Shown here in pieces: positions 46,046 through 55,970 of a stretch of 64,000 bases of DNA; within the stretch, counting starts at the first letter, position 1, and every line of letters starts with the position of its first letter. A model generated the notes under the pieces. The model saw only the letters and a program-made list of their open reading frames with translations. It did no database searches and had not been told where the DNA came from. A program made the translations under genes and the position numbers. Origin of the DNA: Oryzomicrobium sp. (GTDB taxonomy: Bacteria; Pseudomonadota; Gammaproteobacteria; Burkholderiales; Rhodocyclaceae); the NCBI RefSeq assembly GCF_021287045.1, contig NZ_JAJTBG010000001.1, positions 62,001 through 126,000 of the forward strand, read 5' to 3'.

Positions 46046-46084
46046 GGCGGCATCCTGATCCCGCGTGCCGGCCACGCCGCTTCG

Positions 46085-46576
46085 ATGCCCCGTTCTTCCG
46101 CCGCCAAGGCGTCCAAAACTGCCACTGCCGCCGCCTCCGCAGTTTCCACGGCGACTACCCCCGCCGACCTTCCGCCGCTGCGCCGCCTGGGCGCGGTCCT
46201 GGCCCAGGTGGGCCTGTTGTGCGGCCTGTGGCTGGCCGCCGAGTCCCTGCGCCGCCATTTCGCCCTGCCCGTGCCGGCGGGGCTGCTCGGCTTCCTGGCC
46301 CTGGCCGCCGGGTTGTTCTCCGGCCTGGTGCGGGTGCACTGGCTGCGCCACGGCGCCAACTGGCTGCTTGGCGAGATGGTGCTGTTCTTCGTCCCGGCCA
46401 TGCTGGTGGTGACCCAGTACCCGGACCTGGTGCGCCACGACGGCTGGCGCATCGCCCTGGTGATCGGCCTAAGTACGGTGTTGGTGATGGCTGCCACCGC
46501 CCTGGCGGTGGACCGGGTGCACCGGCTGGAGCTGTGGCTGGCGCGTCGCCGCGGCCCCCGCGGGAGCCGGGCATGA
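46085..46576 (+). CDS. CidA/LrgA-family holin-like protein
   Basis: The 163-residue protein has an Ala/Ser/Thr-rich N-terminal tail of about 38 residues, then four hydrophobic helices (about 40-145) with the CidA/LrgA pattern LPVPAGLLGFLAL and GANWLLGEMVLFFVPAMLVV. Such proteins form holin-like pores that influence murein hydrolase export, pyruvate or glycolate flux and cell lysis. The ATG at 46085 is chosen because it follows the predicted promoter. Its stop overlaps the lrgB start (ATGA). Confidence 0.85.
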   Translation: MPRSSAAKASKTATAAASAVSTATTPADLPPLRRLGAVLAQVGLLCGLWLAAESLRRHFALPVPAGLLGFLALAAGLFSGLVRVHWLRHGANWLLGEMVLFFVPAMLVVTQYPDLVRHDGWRIALVIGLSTVLVMAATALAVDRVHRLELWLARRRGPRGSRA

Positions 46577-47265
46577 GCGACGCCCTGCTGGCCGCCCTGT
46601 CGTTCGCCGCCACGGTGGGGTTGTATTACGCCAACAAACACCTCTACGCGCGGCGGCGCCACCCCCTGCTGATGCCGCTGCTGGCCACCCCGGTGCTGTT
46701 GCTCCTGCTGGTGCTGGGGGCGGGCATCCCCTACCGGGACTACATTGCCGACACCCGCTGGCTGATCTGGCTACTCGGCCCGGCCACCATCGCCTTCGCC
46801 CTGCCCATGTACGACCACCGGGCTATGCTGCGTCGCCACGGCCTGTCGATCGCCGCCGGGGTGGTGGTGGCCAGCGCCACCTCCATCGTCAGTTCGGTAT
46901 GGCTGGCCCGGGCCCTGGGCCTGTCGCCCCTGCTGCAAAAGGGGCTGGCAGTGCGTTCGGTGACCACCCCCTTCGCCGTGGAAGCGGCCCGCAGCCTGGG
47001 CGGCCCCCCCGATCTGGCGGCCCTGTTTGTGCTGATGACCGGGGTCACCGGCATGCTGGTGGGCGAGGCGGTGCTGGCCTGGCTGCCCATGGTGCGCAGC
47101 CGCCTGGCCCAGGGCGCCGTGTTCGGCGGCGCTGCCCACGGCGGCGGCACGGCCAAGGCGCGCCAGCTGGGCGAGGTCCAGGGTGTGGTGGCGGCCCTGG
47201 TGATGATGATCGCCGGCGCCGCCAACGTGGCCGCGGCGCCCCTCATCCGCCGCTTGTTTTTCTAG
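46573..47265 (+). CDS. LrgB/CidB-family membrane protein
   Basis: The 230-residue protein has about seven transmembrane segments and the LrgB signature region around [36 protein letters not shown] and [14 protein letters not shown]. It pairs with the CidA-type protein to form a two-part holin/antiholin-like or metabolite (pyruvate, glycolate) permease. It overlaps the upstream stop by 4 nt. Confidence 0.9.
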   Translation: MSDALLAALSFAATVGLYYANKHLYARRRHPLLMPLLATPVLLLLLVLGAGIPYRDYIADTRWLIWLLGPATIAFALPMYDHRAMLRRHGLSIAAGVVVASATSIVSSVWLARALGLSPLLQKGLAVRSVTTPFAVEAARSLGGPPDLAALFVLMTGVTGMLVGEAVLAWLPMVRSRLAQGAVFGGAAHGGGTAKARQLGEVQGVVAALVMMIAGAANVAAAPLIRRLFF

Positions 47266-47341
47266 GGGTGGGATGGCGCCGGACCCGGCTTGGCCGGGCA
47301 GTTACAATGAGCGTTTGTACCTCGCACTTTCCGACACGCCC

Positions 47342-48187
47342 ATGGCCGACGTTCCTTCTTCCCGCCCCGAGCATTCCCCCCTGGGCAAGGCGGTCACCTA
47401 CCGGGCCACCTACGCCCCCGAGCTGCTCTTCCCCATTTCCCGGGACGACAAGCGCCGCGAGATCGGCGTCGATCCGCAACATCTGCCCTTTTTCGGCGCC
47501 GACCTGTGGAACGGCTACGAACTGTCCTGGCTCAACCCCCGGGGCAAGCCGGTGGTGGCCCTGGCTACCTTCGTGGTGCCGGCCGAGTCGCCCCGGTTGA
47601 TCGAATCCAAGTCGTTCAAGCTCTACCTCAATTCCTTCAACCAGACACCCTTCGCCGACGCTGCGGCCGTGGGCGCCGTACTCGAACGAGATCTCTCCGC
47701 CGCCGCCGGGGCGCCGGTGGCGGTGACCGTGGCGCCGCTCAACGAGCGCCCGGCGCGGCAGGCGGGCTACCCGGCGGGCATTCTGCTCGATGACCTGGAC
47801 GTGGCCTGCGACGCCTACCAGCCGGCCCCGGAGTTGCTGTCCGCCGACGCCGGGGCCGCGCCGGTGGAGGAAACCCTGGTTTCCCACCTGCTCAAGTCCA
47901 ACTGCCTGGTCACCGGCCAGCCCGACTGGGGCACGGTGGTGGTGCGCTATCGGGGCGCGCCCATCGACCGGGCCGGGCTGCTGCGCTACATCGTTTCGTT
48001 CCGCAACCACAACGAATTCCACGAGCAGTGCGTCGAACGTATCTATGTGGACCTGATGGCCCGCTGCCGGCCCGACTATCTGTCGGTGCACGCCCGCTAC
48101 ACCCGCCGCGGTGGCCTGGACATCAACCCGTGGCGCGCCAGCGCCCCGGGGGAGATGCCGGCCAACCTGGGCGAAGTGCGGCAATAA
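47342..48187 (+). CDS. queF: NADPH-dependent 7-cyano-7-deazaguanine reductase QueF
   Basis: The 281-residue enzyme reduces preQ0 to preQ1 in queuosine tRNA modification. Its length marks the two-domain YqcD/E. coli type. The motif [15 protein letters not shown] is the QueF signature, and the catalytic Cys lies in [15 protein letters not shown] with the Asp a few residues on. The ATG at 47342 is chosen; the frame is open upstream but lacks conservation. No preQ1 riboswitch is visible in the 76-nt leader. Confidence 0.95.
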   Translation: MADVPSSRPEHSPLGKAVTYRATYAPELLFPISRDDKRREIGVDPQHLPFFGADLWNGYELSWLNPRGKPVVALATFVVPAESPRLIESKSFKLYLNSFNQTPFADAAAVGAVLERDLSAAAGAPVAVTVAPLNERPARQAGYPAGILLDDLDVACDAYQPAPELLSADAGAAPVEETLVSHLLKSNCLVTGQPDWGTVVVRYRGAPIDRAGLLRYIVSFRNHNEFHEQCVERIYVDLMARCRPDYLSVHARYTRRGGLDINPWRASAPGEMPANLGEVRQ

Positions 48188-48256
48188 GATTTGGTCGTGC
48201 CGTCGGCCCCTTGGTCCATTACGCCATCAATCCGGCCGATTCCGTTTCGTGCCGCC

Positions 48257-48275
48257 TTATTCCCCAGCGGAATAA
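48257..48275 (+). promoter_or_regulatory. 19-bp dyad upstream of cysK, possible CysB-type site
   Basis: TTATTCC-CCAGC-GGAATAA is a perfect 7-bp inverted repeat with a 5-nt centre and has T-N11-A spacing, typical of LysR-family operators. It lies 75 bp before the cysK ATG. Assignment to CysB is inference from the neighbouring sulfur gene. Confidence 0.45.
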
Positions 48276-48349
48276 CGAGCGAATCCCTTGTTCTCAGGTC
48301 CGGCGCCGCTTTGCGCTAAGGTAGCGCCGTTCACTTTCAGGAGCCCGTC

Positions 48350-49285
48350 ATGGCCCGTATCGCCAACAACGTCGCCGAGCTGGTCGGCAATACCCCCCTG
48401 GTCAAGCTCAACCGCCTCACCGCCGGCCTGGCCGCCACCGTGGTGGTCAAGCTGGAGTTCATGAACCCGGGCCACAGCGTCAAGGACCGCATTGCCGTGG
48501 CCATGCTCGACGCCGCTGAAAAGGCCGGCAAGATCGGCCCCGACACCATCGTCATCGAGCCCACCTCGGGCAACACCGGCATCGGCCTGGCCATGGTCTG
48601 CGCCGCCCGGGGCATCAAGAGCGCCTTCGTCATGCCCGAGACCATGAGCCGGGAGCGCAAGCTGCTGCTCAAGGCCTACGGCGCCGAGCTGATCCTCACC
48701 CCGGGGCCGGAAGGCATGGGCGGGGCGATCAAGAAAGCCCAGGAACTGGCGGCGTCCGATTCCCGCTACTTCATTCCCCAACAGTTCGAGAACCCGGCCA
48801 ACCCGGAAGTCCACCGCACCACCACCGCCGAGGAAGTGTGGCGCGACACCGACGGCGCCGTGGACATCTTCGTCGCTGGCGTGGGCACCGGCGGCACCGT
48901 CACCGGTGTGGGCGAAGTGCTCAAGGCGCGCAAGCCCTCGGTGCGGGTGGTGGCGGTGGAACCCGACGCCTCTCCGGTGCTCTCCGGCGGCCAGAAGGGC
49001 CCGCATCCGATCCAGGGCATCGGCGCCGGCTTCGTCCCGGCGGTGCTCAACACCCATGTTTACGACGCCGTGGCCCGGGTCAAGAACGAGGATGCCTTCG
49101 TCACCGCCCGCCGCCTGGCCAAGGAAGAGGGCCTGCTGGTGGGCATCTCCTCCGGCGCCGCCGTGTGGGCCGCCCTGGAAGAGGCGAAGAAGCCCGAGAA
49201 CGCCGGCAAGCTGATCGTGGCCGTGGTGCCGTCCTTCGGCGAGCGCTACCTTTCCACCGCCCTGTTCGCCGACCTGGAAGTCTGA
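48350..49285 (+). CDS. cysK: Cysteine synthase A (O-acetylserine sulfhydrylase)
   Basis: The 311-residue PLP enzyme makes cysteine from O-acetylserine and sulfide. It has the PLP-lysine K45 in GHSVKDR, the phosphate loop around GTGGTVTG, the substrate loop PTSGNTG, and the C-terminal [19 protein letters not shown] characteristic of CysK rather than CysM. The ATG has AGGAG 6 nt upstream. The next gene is a C-S lyase, so the two link cysteine and methionine metabolism. Confidence 0.95.
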   Translation: MARIANNVAELVGNTPLVKLNRLTAGLAATVVVKLEFMNPGHSVKDRIAVAMLDAAEKAGKIGPDTIVIEPTSGNTGIGLAMVCAARGIKSAFVMPETMSRERKLLLKAYGAELILTPGPEGMGGAIKKAQELAASDSRYFIPQQFENPANPEVHRTTTAEEVWRDTDGAVDIFVAGVGTGGTVTGVGEVLKARKPSVRVVAVEPDASPVLSGGQKGPHPIQGIGAGFVPAVLNTHVYDAVARVKNEDAFVTARRLAKEEGLLVGISSGAAVWAALEEAKKPENAGKLIVAVVPSFGERYLSTALFADLEV

Positions 49286-49296
49286 GGGGCATTGCC

Positions 49297-50562
49297 GTGA
49301 GCACCGCCTTCGATTTCTCCACCGCTCCTGACCGGCGCGGCAGCGATTCGGTCAAGTGGAACCGTCCCTGGCCCCGGGCCAAGGGGGGCGAATTCGAAGG
49401 CAACGTGCTGCCCCTGTGGGTGGCGGACATGGACTTCGCCGCTCCGGAACCGGTGGTCGAGGCCATCCGCCACCGCCTGGAACACCCGGTGTTCGGCTAC
49501 GGCCACCCGGGGCATGGCCTTACCGCCGCGGTCACCGGCTTTCTCGCCCGCCACTATGGCTGGGAGGTGGCCCCGGACTGGCTGGTGTGGCTGCCCGGGG
49601 TGGTGTCCGGCTTCAACGTCGGCTGCCGCCTGATGGGGGAAGAGGGCGACGGCGTGGTGGTGGCCGCCCCGGTCTACCCGCCCTTTTTCGCCGCCCCCGG
49701 CCACGCCGGCCGGCGCCTGCTGCGCACCGACCTGGTCGAGCGGGCCACCCCCGCCGGCCCGGAGTGGGGGTGGGACTGGCCGGCCCTGGACGCCCTGCTC
49801 GCCGACCCCGAGCAGCGCGCCGCCGGCCTGTTGCTCTGCCATCCCCACAACCCGGTGGGCCGGGCCTGGCGCCGCGACGAGCTGGAGGCCCTGGCCGAGC
49901 GGGTGCTGCGCCACGACCTGGTGGTGGTGTCCGACGACATCCACGCCGACCTGCAACTGGTGTCCGGCGCCCGTCACCTGCCCCTGGTGCGGGCCGTGCC
50001 GGAACTGGCCAGCCGCACCGTCACCCTGTTCGCGCCGTCCAAGACCTTCAACATCCCCGGCCTGTACTGCGCCTTCGCCGTGATCCCCGACGCCGGGCTG
50101 CGCCAGCGCTTTCGCGCCGCAGCCCGGGGCTTCGTGCCCGAGCCTAACCTGCTCGGCCTGGCGGCCACCGAAGCCGCCTACCGGGATTGCGACGACTGGC
50201 TGGCGGCCCTGCTCGCCACCCTGCGCGGCAACGCCGACCGGCTGGTGGCGGCGGTGGCCGGGCTGCCCGGCGTCGCCATGGCCCGGCCCGAGGCTACCTA
50301 CCTGGGCTGGCTCGACTGTCGCGGCCTCCAGGCCCGCCTGCCCCAAGGCCAAGACCCGGCGGCCTTCTTCGAGGCCCATGGCCTGGGATTGAGCAATGGC
50401 GCGGACTTTGGCCTGCCTGGTTTCGTGCGCCTCAATTTCGGCTGCCCGCCGGCCAGGCTCGATGTCGCCCTGGCGCGCCTGGTGGGGGCCGTGACGGGCC
50501 TGATGGGCGGCCATGTGGATGGGCGTTTGGACGGCCATTCGGGCGCCCGTTCCCCGGCCTGA
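49297..50562 (+). CDS. patB: PatB/MalY-type PLP-dependent C-S lyase
   Basis: The 421-residue fold-type I PLP enzyme has LPLWVADMDFAAPEPV near the N-terminus, the PLP lysine in SKTFNIPGLYCAF (K249) and LLLCHPHNPVGRAW, all matching the MalY/PatB cystathionine beta-lyase group. It would cleave cystathionine or other cysteine conjugates. It starts with GTG preceded by GAGGGG, 12 nt after the cysK stop. The end of the gene overlaps a terminator hairpin (50554-50577). A general aminotransferase is the alternative. Confidence 0.85.
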   Translation: MSTAFDFSTAPDRRGSDSVKWNRPWPRAKGGEFEGNVLPLWVADMDFAAPEPVVEAIRHRLEHPVFGYGHPGHGLTAAVTGFLARHYGWEVAPDWLVWLPGVVSGFNVGCRLMGEEGDGVVVAAPVYPPFFAAPGHAGRRLLRTDLVERATPAGPEWGWDWPALDALLADPEQRAAGLLLCHPHNPVGRAWRRDELEALAERVLRHDLVVVSDDIHADLQLVSGARHLPLVRAVPELASRTVTLFAPSKTFNIPGLYCAFAVIPDAGLRQRFRAAARGFVPEPNLLGLAATEAAYRDCDDWLAALLATLRGNADRLVAAVAGLPGVAMARPEATYLGWLDCRGLQARLPQGQDPAAFFEAHGLGLSNGADFGLPGFVRLNFGCPPARLDVALARLVGAVTGLMGGHVDGRLDGHSGARSPA

Positions 50563-50577
50563 GGCCGGTTCCTTTTT
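50554..50577 (+). terminator. Intrinsic terminator overlapping the patB stop codon
   Basis: CCGGCC and GGCCGG form a 6-bp stem whose loop is exactly the TGA stop of the preceding gene, followed by TTCCTTTTT. It ends the cysK-patB transcript. Confidence 0.75.
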
Positions 50578-50746
50578 CACCCGCTTTCCCCGGCGTTGGG
50601 GCAGGATGTTGGCTTTACGCCACACAGCACGGCCTTTGTGACTTTTTTCACGCCGACTGCGTTACAAACCGTCAGGAAGCGTCAGAGAAAAGTAATAGAA
50701 TCCGCGGACTTTGTTGCGCCGCCGCAAGAAACTCCAGGGAGCTGTC

Positions 50747-52669
50747 ATGTCTGCCGTCGGGTCGTCCGCCAACGCTACACCCAATCCTTCCGCCGGCCAC
50801 GGCACATCCTCGCCCCTGGCCGCCTTGTCCCTGGCCGCCCTGGGGGTGGTGTACGGCGACATCGGCACCAGCCCCCTGTATTCGGTGAAGGAAGTCTTTG
50901 CCGGCAACCACGCCATCCCGCTCAACGAAGCCAACGTGCTGGGCAGCCTGTCCCTCTTCCTGTGGGCGCTGATCATCATCGTCTCGTTCAAGTACGTGGC
51001 CTTCATCATGCGCGCCGACAACCGGGGAGAAGGCGGCATCATGGCCCTGATCGCCCTGGCTTCGCGCCGTGAAGGCAACCAGCACCACGTGGGGCGCAAG
51101 AGCATCCTGATCATCGGCATCTTCGGCGCCGCCATGTTCTACGGCGACGGGGTGATCACCCCGGCCATCTCGGTGCTGTCCGCCGTGGAGGGCCTGGAGG
51201 TGGCGACCCCGGCCTTCTCCCCCTACATCCTGCCCATCACCCTGGTGGTGCTGGCCCTGCTGTTCTTCGTCCAGCGGCGTGGCACCGCCACCGTGGGCAT
51301 CGCCTTCGGGCCGGTGATGATGGTGTGGTTCCTCGCCCTGGCGGCCATCGGCCTCTACAACATCGTACGCAACCCCTCGGTGCTGCTGGCCGTCAACCCC
51401 TGGTACGGGCTGGAATTCCTGTGGGCCAACAAGGCCATGGCGCTGATCGCCATGGGCAACATCGTGCTGGCGGTGACCGGCGCCGAAGCCCTCTACGCCG
51501 ACATGGGCCACTTCGGCCGCCGCCCCATCCGCCTGGCTTGGTACGGCCTGGTGCTGCCGTCCCTGGCGCTCAACTATGCCGGTCAGGGCGCCCTGCTGCT
51601 GGTGGACCCGGCTACCGTCTCCAACCCCTTCTTCAAGGCCGCGCCGGGCTGGGCCCTCTACCCGCTGGTGGGGCTGTCCACCCTGGCTACGGTGATCGCC
51701 TCCCAGGCCGTCATCTCCGGCGCCTTCTCGATCACCCGCCAGGCCATGCAGCTGGGTTTCGTGCCGCGCATGGAAGTGCAGCACACCTCGGAGAAGGAAC
51801 AGGGCCAGATCTACCTGCCGGCCATCAACTGGGGCCTGTTCCTGGCCGTGGCCATCCTGGTGCTGGGCTTCAAGTCGTCCAACAACCTGGCCGCCGCCTA
51901 CGGCATCGCCGTGACCGGCAACATGGTCACCACCTCGATCCTGGCGATCATCGTCGCCGCCCAGGTGTGGCACTGGGGCTGGTTCCGCGCCATCGCCCTG
52001 TTCTCCTGCTTCCTGGTGGTGGAGATGATCTTCCTGGCCGCCAACATCCTGAAGATCCCCGACGGCGGCTGGTTCCCCCTGGTGGCCGGCGCCGGCGTGT
52101 TCTTCCTGATGACCACCTGGAAGCGCGGCCGCCAGTTGCTGTCCGACCGGCTCAAGGGCGAGAACCTCAACCTGGAGATGTTCATCGACAGCATTTCCGC
52201 CGGGGCCCCCACCCGGGTGCCGGGCACGGCGGTGTTCATGAACGCCGATCCCCAGTCGGTGCCCCACGCCCTGCTGCACAACCTGATGCACAACAAGGTG
52301 CTGCACGAGCGCATCGTCATCGTCACCGTCAAGGTCTTCGACGTGCCCTACGTGCCCGAGATCGACCGGGTCGAGGTGAAGCCGCTCAAGGAGAACTTCT
52401 GGCGGGTGGTGGTCCAGTACGGCTTCAAGGACGAGCCGGACATCCCCGCCGCCCTGGCCATGTGCGCCGACGCCGGGCTGACCTTCGAGATGCTGGAGAC
52501 CTCGTTCTTCCTCGGTCGCGAGACCCTGATCCCCCGTCTGGGCTCGGAAATGGCCTTCTGGCGCGAAAAGCTGTTCATCGCCATGTTCCGCAACGCCGGC
52601 AGCGCCACCTCCTTCTTCAAGATTCCCTCCAACCGGGTCGTGGAACTCGGCACCCAGGTCGTGCTCTGA
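50747..52669 (+). CDS. kup: Low-affinity potassium transporter Kup
   Basis: The 640-residue K+/H+ symporter has about twelve transmembrane segments (residues 15-430) with the KUP start LGVVYGDIGTSPLYSVKEVF and the RADNRGEGGIMAL loop, and a cytoplasmic C-terminal domain (about 445-640). The ATG at 50747 has GGGAG 6 nt upstream. Its leader (50578-50746) holds T/A-rich stretches likely to include the promoter, but I cannot single one out. Confidence 0.96.
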   Translation: MSAVGSSANATPNPSAGHGTSSPLAALSLAALGVVYGDIGTSPLYSVKEVFAGNHAIPLNEANVLGSLSLFLWALIIIVSFKYVAFIMRADNRGEGGIMALIALASRREGNQHHVGRKSILIIGIFGAAMFYGDGVITPAISVLSAVEGLEVATPAFSPYILPITLVVLALLFFVQRRGTATVGIAFGPVMMVWFLALAAIGLYNIVRNPSVLLAVNPWYGLEFLWANKAMALIAMGNIVLAVTGAEALYADMGHFGRRPIRLAWYGLVLPSLALNYAGQGALLLVDPATVSNPFFKAAPGWALYPLVGLSTLATVIASQAVISGAFSITRQAMQLGFVPRMEVQHTSEKEQGQIYLPAINWGLFLAVAILVLGFKSSNNLAAAYGIAVTGNMVTTSILAIIVAAQVWHWGWFRAIALFSCFLVVEMIFLAANILKIPDGGWFPLVAGAGVFFLMTTWKRGRQLLSDRLKGENLNLEMFIDSISAGAPTRVPGTAVFMNADPQSVPHALLHNLMHNKVLHERIVIVTVKVFDVPYVPEIDRVEVKPLKENFWRVVVQYGFKDEPDIPAALAMCADAGLTFEMLETSFFLGRETLIPRLGSEMAFWREKLFIAMFRNAGSATSFFKIPSNRVVELGTQVVL

Positions 52670-52767
52670 AAAAGGCGGGAGCGACCGGCTATACGGTTGT
52701 CATCCTGCCCTTACAATGACGGCTGCAACCCCGGGATCGGCCTGGGGCGCGCCGCTCCGGAGCTGGC

Positions 52768-55700
52768 ATGGATGCATCCTCGTCGTCGGCCGTCGTTTCC
52801 CCCGCCCCCGGCAAGCCCCGGGCGCGGCGGCTCTTCCCGCTGCACGTCCACCTCACCCTGCTGTTCACCCTGCTGATCTTCCTGTCGGGGACGGTGATCG
52901 GCGTCTTCAACTACATCAAGGCCCGGGAAACCCTGCTCACCGCCGCCCAGGACGTGTTCGGGCGGATCGGCGTCGAGGCCGGCGAGCGCCTGGAGCGCCT
53001 GCGCCGCCCCATTGCCAGCGCCGTTTCCCTGCTTTCCCGCTCCCGGCTGGCCGAGGCTACCACCCTGGACGAGCGCATGCTGGCCGTGCCCCTGCTGGTG
53101 GAGACCCTGCGCCTCAACCCGGCCCTCTCCGCCGTCTATACCGGTTACGCTGACGGGGCGTTCATCCTGGTCCGCCCCCTGGACAATGCCGAGCAGCGCC
53201 AGGCCTTCAGCGCCCCCCGGGACGCCCGCTACGTGGTGCAGAGCGTGGAGCGCCCCGGCGGCCAGGTGCGCGGCCGCTTCATCTTCCTCGACGCGGACCA
53301 GACCGTGCTGGAAAACCGGGAGCGGAGCGACTACCTCTACGACCCCCGGGGGCGCCTCTGGTACCGGGAGGCCCTGGCCGCCAACGACGACATCCAGACC
53401 GCCCCCTACGTATTCTTCACCACCCAGGACGTGGGCCAGAGCATCGCCCGGCGTGGCGGGCGCCCGGGGATGGTGGTCGGCGCCGACCTGACCCTGGCGG
53501 ACCTGTCCCTGCTGCTCACCGCCTCGCGCACCACTCCCTCTTCGGAACTGGCCCTGTTCGACGCCGACGCCAATCTGGTGGCTTTTTCCAGCCCGGTGCG
53601 GCTGGTGCGCGGCGACCTGGGCGGGCAGCTCCTGCGCAAGTCCCTGGCCGAAGTCGGCAGCCCGGTGATGGGCGAGGTGGAAAAGGCCTTCCATGAAGGC
53701 CGCCTCGACCAGCCCCTGACCCTGTCCACCGAGCGCCAGGACTGGAACGTGCTGATCCGCCGCATCGACGGCCAGGGCGAGAAGGCCACCTACCTGGCGG
53801 TGGCGGCGCCGGAGGACGAACTGCTGGTGGATGCCCGCCGCCACCTGGCCCACCAGGGCCTGATCACCCTGCTCATCTTGGTGCTGACCGTGCCCCTCAC
53901 CCTGTACGTGTCGCGCCGGGTGTCCAAGGACCTGCGCACTCTGACGGCCCAGACCCGGGACATCCGCCGCTTCCGCTTCTCCGAGACGGCCCAGGTCCAG
54001 TCCATGGTGCGGGAGGTCCAGGAACTGTCGGATACCCTGGGGCGCACCCGGCGCACCATCCGCCGTTTCCTCGACATCAGCGCCGCATTGGCCGCCGAGC
54101 GCAACTTCGGCCGGCTGGTGCAGCGGGTGCTCAAGGAAACGGTGGACGCGGTGGATGCCCGGGCCGGCGTTCTCTACCTGGTCAGCGACGACGAGGGCTG
54201 CCTGGTGCCCGAGGCGGTGCGCCGCGGCGCAGCGGCGGGCGTGGAGGCCGTGCCCGAAGGGGAGGACGAGGCCCAGGCCGAACTGCTCGCCAGCCTCGAC
54301 GCCATTGCGCTGGACGGCACCGATCCGCGCCTCGACTCGGTGGCCGGGGTAGCCCGCAACGGCGCCACCTCCCTGTCCAACCTGCTGCCGGCGGCTGTAC
54401 CCGCCGGCCCCTTGCGCGCGGCCCTGGGGGACGCTCCCCTGCAATTAGTGGCGGTGCCGCTCAAGAACCGGGGCGGCCAGGTGATCGGCGTGCTCTGCCT
54501 GTACCGGGAACAGGACCAGGAGGCCCCGGGGCAGGATCTGGTGTCGTTCATCGAGCAGCTGTCAGGGGCCGCCGCGGTGGCCATCGAGAACCAGCGCCTG
54601 TTGCTCGGCCAGAAGGCCCTGCTCGAAGCCCTGATCAAGCTGCTGGCCGGCGCCATCGACGCCAAGAGCCCCTACACCGGCGGCCACTGCCAGCGGGTGC
54701 CGGAACTGACCAAGATGCTGGCCCGGGCTGCCTGCGAGGCCAATGCCGGACCCTTCGCCGATTACGCCCTGGACGACGACCAGTGGGAGGCCCTGCACAT
54801 CGCCGCCTGGTTGCACGATTGCGGCAAGGTCACCACCCCGGAATACGTGGTGGACAAGGCCACCAAGCTGGAAACCCTGTACGACCGCATCCACGAGGTG
54901 CGCATGCGCTTCGAGGTGCTCAAGCGCGACGCCGAGCTGGCCTACTGGCAGGCCCTGGCCCGGGGCGACGACGAAGGCTTCGCCCGGCGCGAGCGGGATG
55001 CCGAGCTGGCCCGGTTGGACGCGGATTTCGCCTTCGTCGCCGAATGCAACGAGGGCGGCGAATTCATGGCCCCGGAACGCATCGAGCGGTTGCGCGGCAT
55101 CGCAGCACGCACCTGGCGGCGCACCCTGTCGGACCGCCTCGGCATCTCCTGGGAGGAGCGGCAGCGCAAGTCACGCATCCCGGAGCCCAGGCTGCCGGTG
55201 CTGGAGCCCCTGCTCGCCGACAAGCCCGAGCACCTGATCGAGCGCGGCGAAGCCGACCGCATGCCGGCGGACAACCCCTGGGGTTTCAAGCTCGACGTGC
55301 CGCCCTACAAGTACAACCGGGGCGAACTGACCAACCTGGCGGTGGGGCGGGGCACCCTCACCGACGAGGAGCGCTACAAGATCAATGATCACATCGTCCA
55401 GACCATCGTCATGCTGTCGCGCCTGCCGTTTCCCGCCCACCTGAAACGGGTGCCGGAAATCGCCGGCGGCCACCACGAGACGATGGACGGCCGGGGCTAC
55501 CCGAAACGCCTGACCCGGGACGAAATGAGCCTGGAGGCGCGCATGATGGCCATCGCCGACATCTTCGAGGCCCTCACCGCGGTGGACCGCCCCTACAAGA
55601 AGGGCAAGACCCTGTCCGAGTCGGTGGCGATCATGGCCCGCATGGCCCGGGACCGGCATGTGGACCCGGACCTGTTCGCCCTGTTCCTCACCTCGGGCGT

Positions 55701-55779
55701 TTACCGCCGCTACGCCGAGCGCTACCTGCGCCCGGAACAGATCGACGCGGTGGATGTGGAACGGGCGTTGGCGGGGTAG
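52768..55779 (+). CDS. Membrane HD-GYP phosphodiesterase with Cache and GAF domains
   Basis: The 1003-residue protein has two transmembrane segments (about 28-48 and 362-382) around a periplasmic double-Cache domain, a HAMP-like linker (about 383-435), a GAF domain (about 440-615) and a C-terminal HD-GYP domain (about 625-1000). The HDCGK catalytic pair is near residue 683, and HHETMDGRGYP near 901-911 keeps the GYP signature, so c-di-GMP hydrolysis is likely. About 150 residues are inserted between HD and GYP halves, a known subfamily layout. It may set the c-di-GMP level sensed by the riboswitch at 28520-28601. Confidence 0.88.
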   Translation: MDASSSSAVVSPAPGKPRARRLFPLHVHLTLLFTLLIFLSGTVIGVFNYIKARETLLTAAQDVFGRIGVEAGERLERLRRPIASAVSLLSRSRLAEATTLDERMLAVPLLVETLRLNPALSAVYTGYADGAFILVRPLDNAEQRQAFSAPRDARYVVQSVERPGGQVRGRFIFLDADQTVLENRERSDYLYDPRGRLWYREALAANDDIQTAPYVFFTTQDVGQSIARRGGRPGMVVGADLTLADLSLLLTASRTTPSSELALFDADANLVAFSSPVRLVRGDLGGQLLRKSLAEVGSPVMGEVEKAFHEGRLDQPLTLSTERQDWNVLIRRIDGQGEKATYLAVAAPEDELLVDARRHLAHQGLITLLILVLTVPLTLYVSRRVSKDLRTLTAQTRDIRRFRFSETAQVQSMVREVQELSDTLGRTRRTIRRFLDISAALAAERNFGRLVQRVLKETVDAVDARAGVLYLVSDDEGCLVPEAVRRGAAAGVEAVPEGEDEAQAELLASLDAIALDGTDPRLDSVAGVARNGATSLSNLLPAAVPAGPLRAALGDAPLQLVAVPLKNRGGQVIGVLCLYREQDQEAPGQDLVSFIEQLSGAAAVAIENQRLLLGQKALLEALIKLLAGAIDAKSPYTGGHCQRVPELTKMLARAACEANAGPFADYALDDDQWEALHIAAWLHDCGKVTTPEYVVDKATKLETLYDRIHEVRMRFEVLKRDAELAYWQALARGDDEGFARRERDAELARLDADFAFVAECNEGGEFMAPERIERLRGIAARTWRRTLSDRLGISWEERQRKSRIPEPRLPVLEPLLADKPEHLIERGEADRMPADNPWGFKLDVPPYKYNRGELTNLAVGRGTLTDEERYKINDHIVQTIVMLSRLPFPAHLKRVPEIAGGHHETMDGRGYPKRLTRDEMSLEARMMAIADIFEALTAVDRPYKKGKTLSESVAIMARMARDRHVDPDLFALFLTSGVYRRYAERYLRPEQIDAVDVERALAG

Positions 55780-55930
55780 GGGGCAGGGTGCGTATTCAAA
55801 AATTCTGAATGCCGGCACTTTCCCAGCCAAACAAGGGGGCTTGCGGCATGGCAGGGCACGGCATGCACCACCATCTGATGCCGCAGCACTTTAGCCGTCA
55901 CCCATAACGGCCCGCGATACAGATACAGGA

Positions 55931-55961
55931 AGGGGCCGCACCGGCAGCGGCACGGTCCCCT
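55931..55961. terminator. Possible bidirectional terminator between HD-GYP and argD-like genes
   Basis: AGGGG/CCCCT with CCG/CGG and an inner G/C pairing forms an imperfect hairpin directly after the argD-like stop and 150 nt after the HD-GYP stop. It lacks a clear T-run on either side. Confidence 0.35.
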
Positions 55962-55970
55962 CCCTGAGCC

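Noticed and set aside
47266-47341. preQ1 riboswitch before queF
   Set aside because: The leader has no C-rich loop and A-rich tail of the preQ1-I/II classes.
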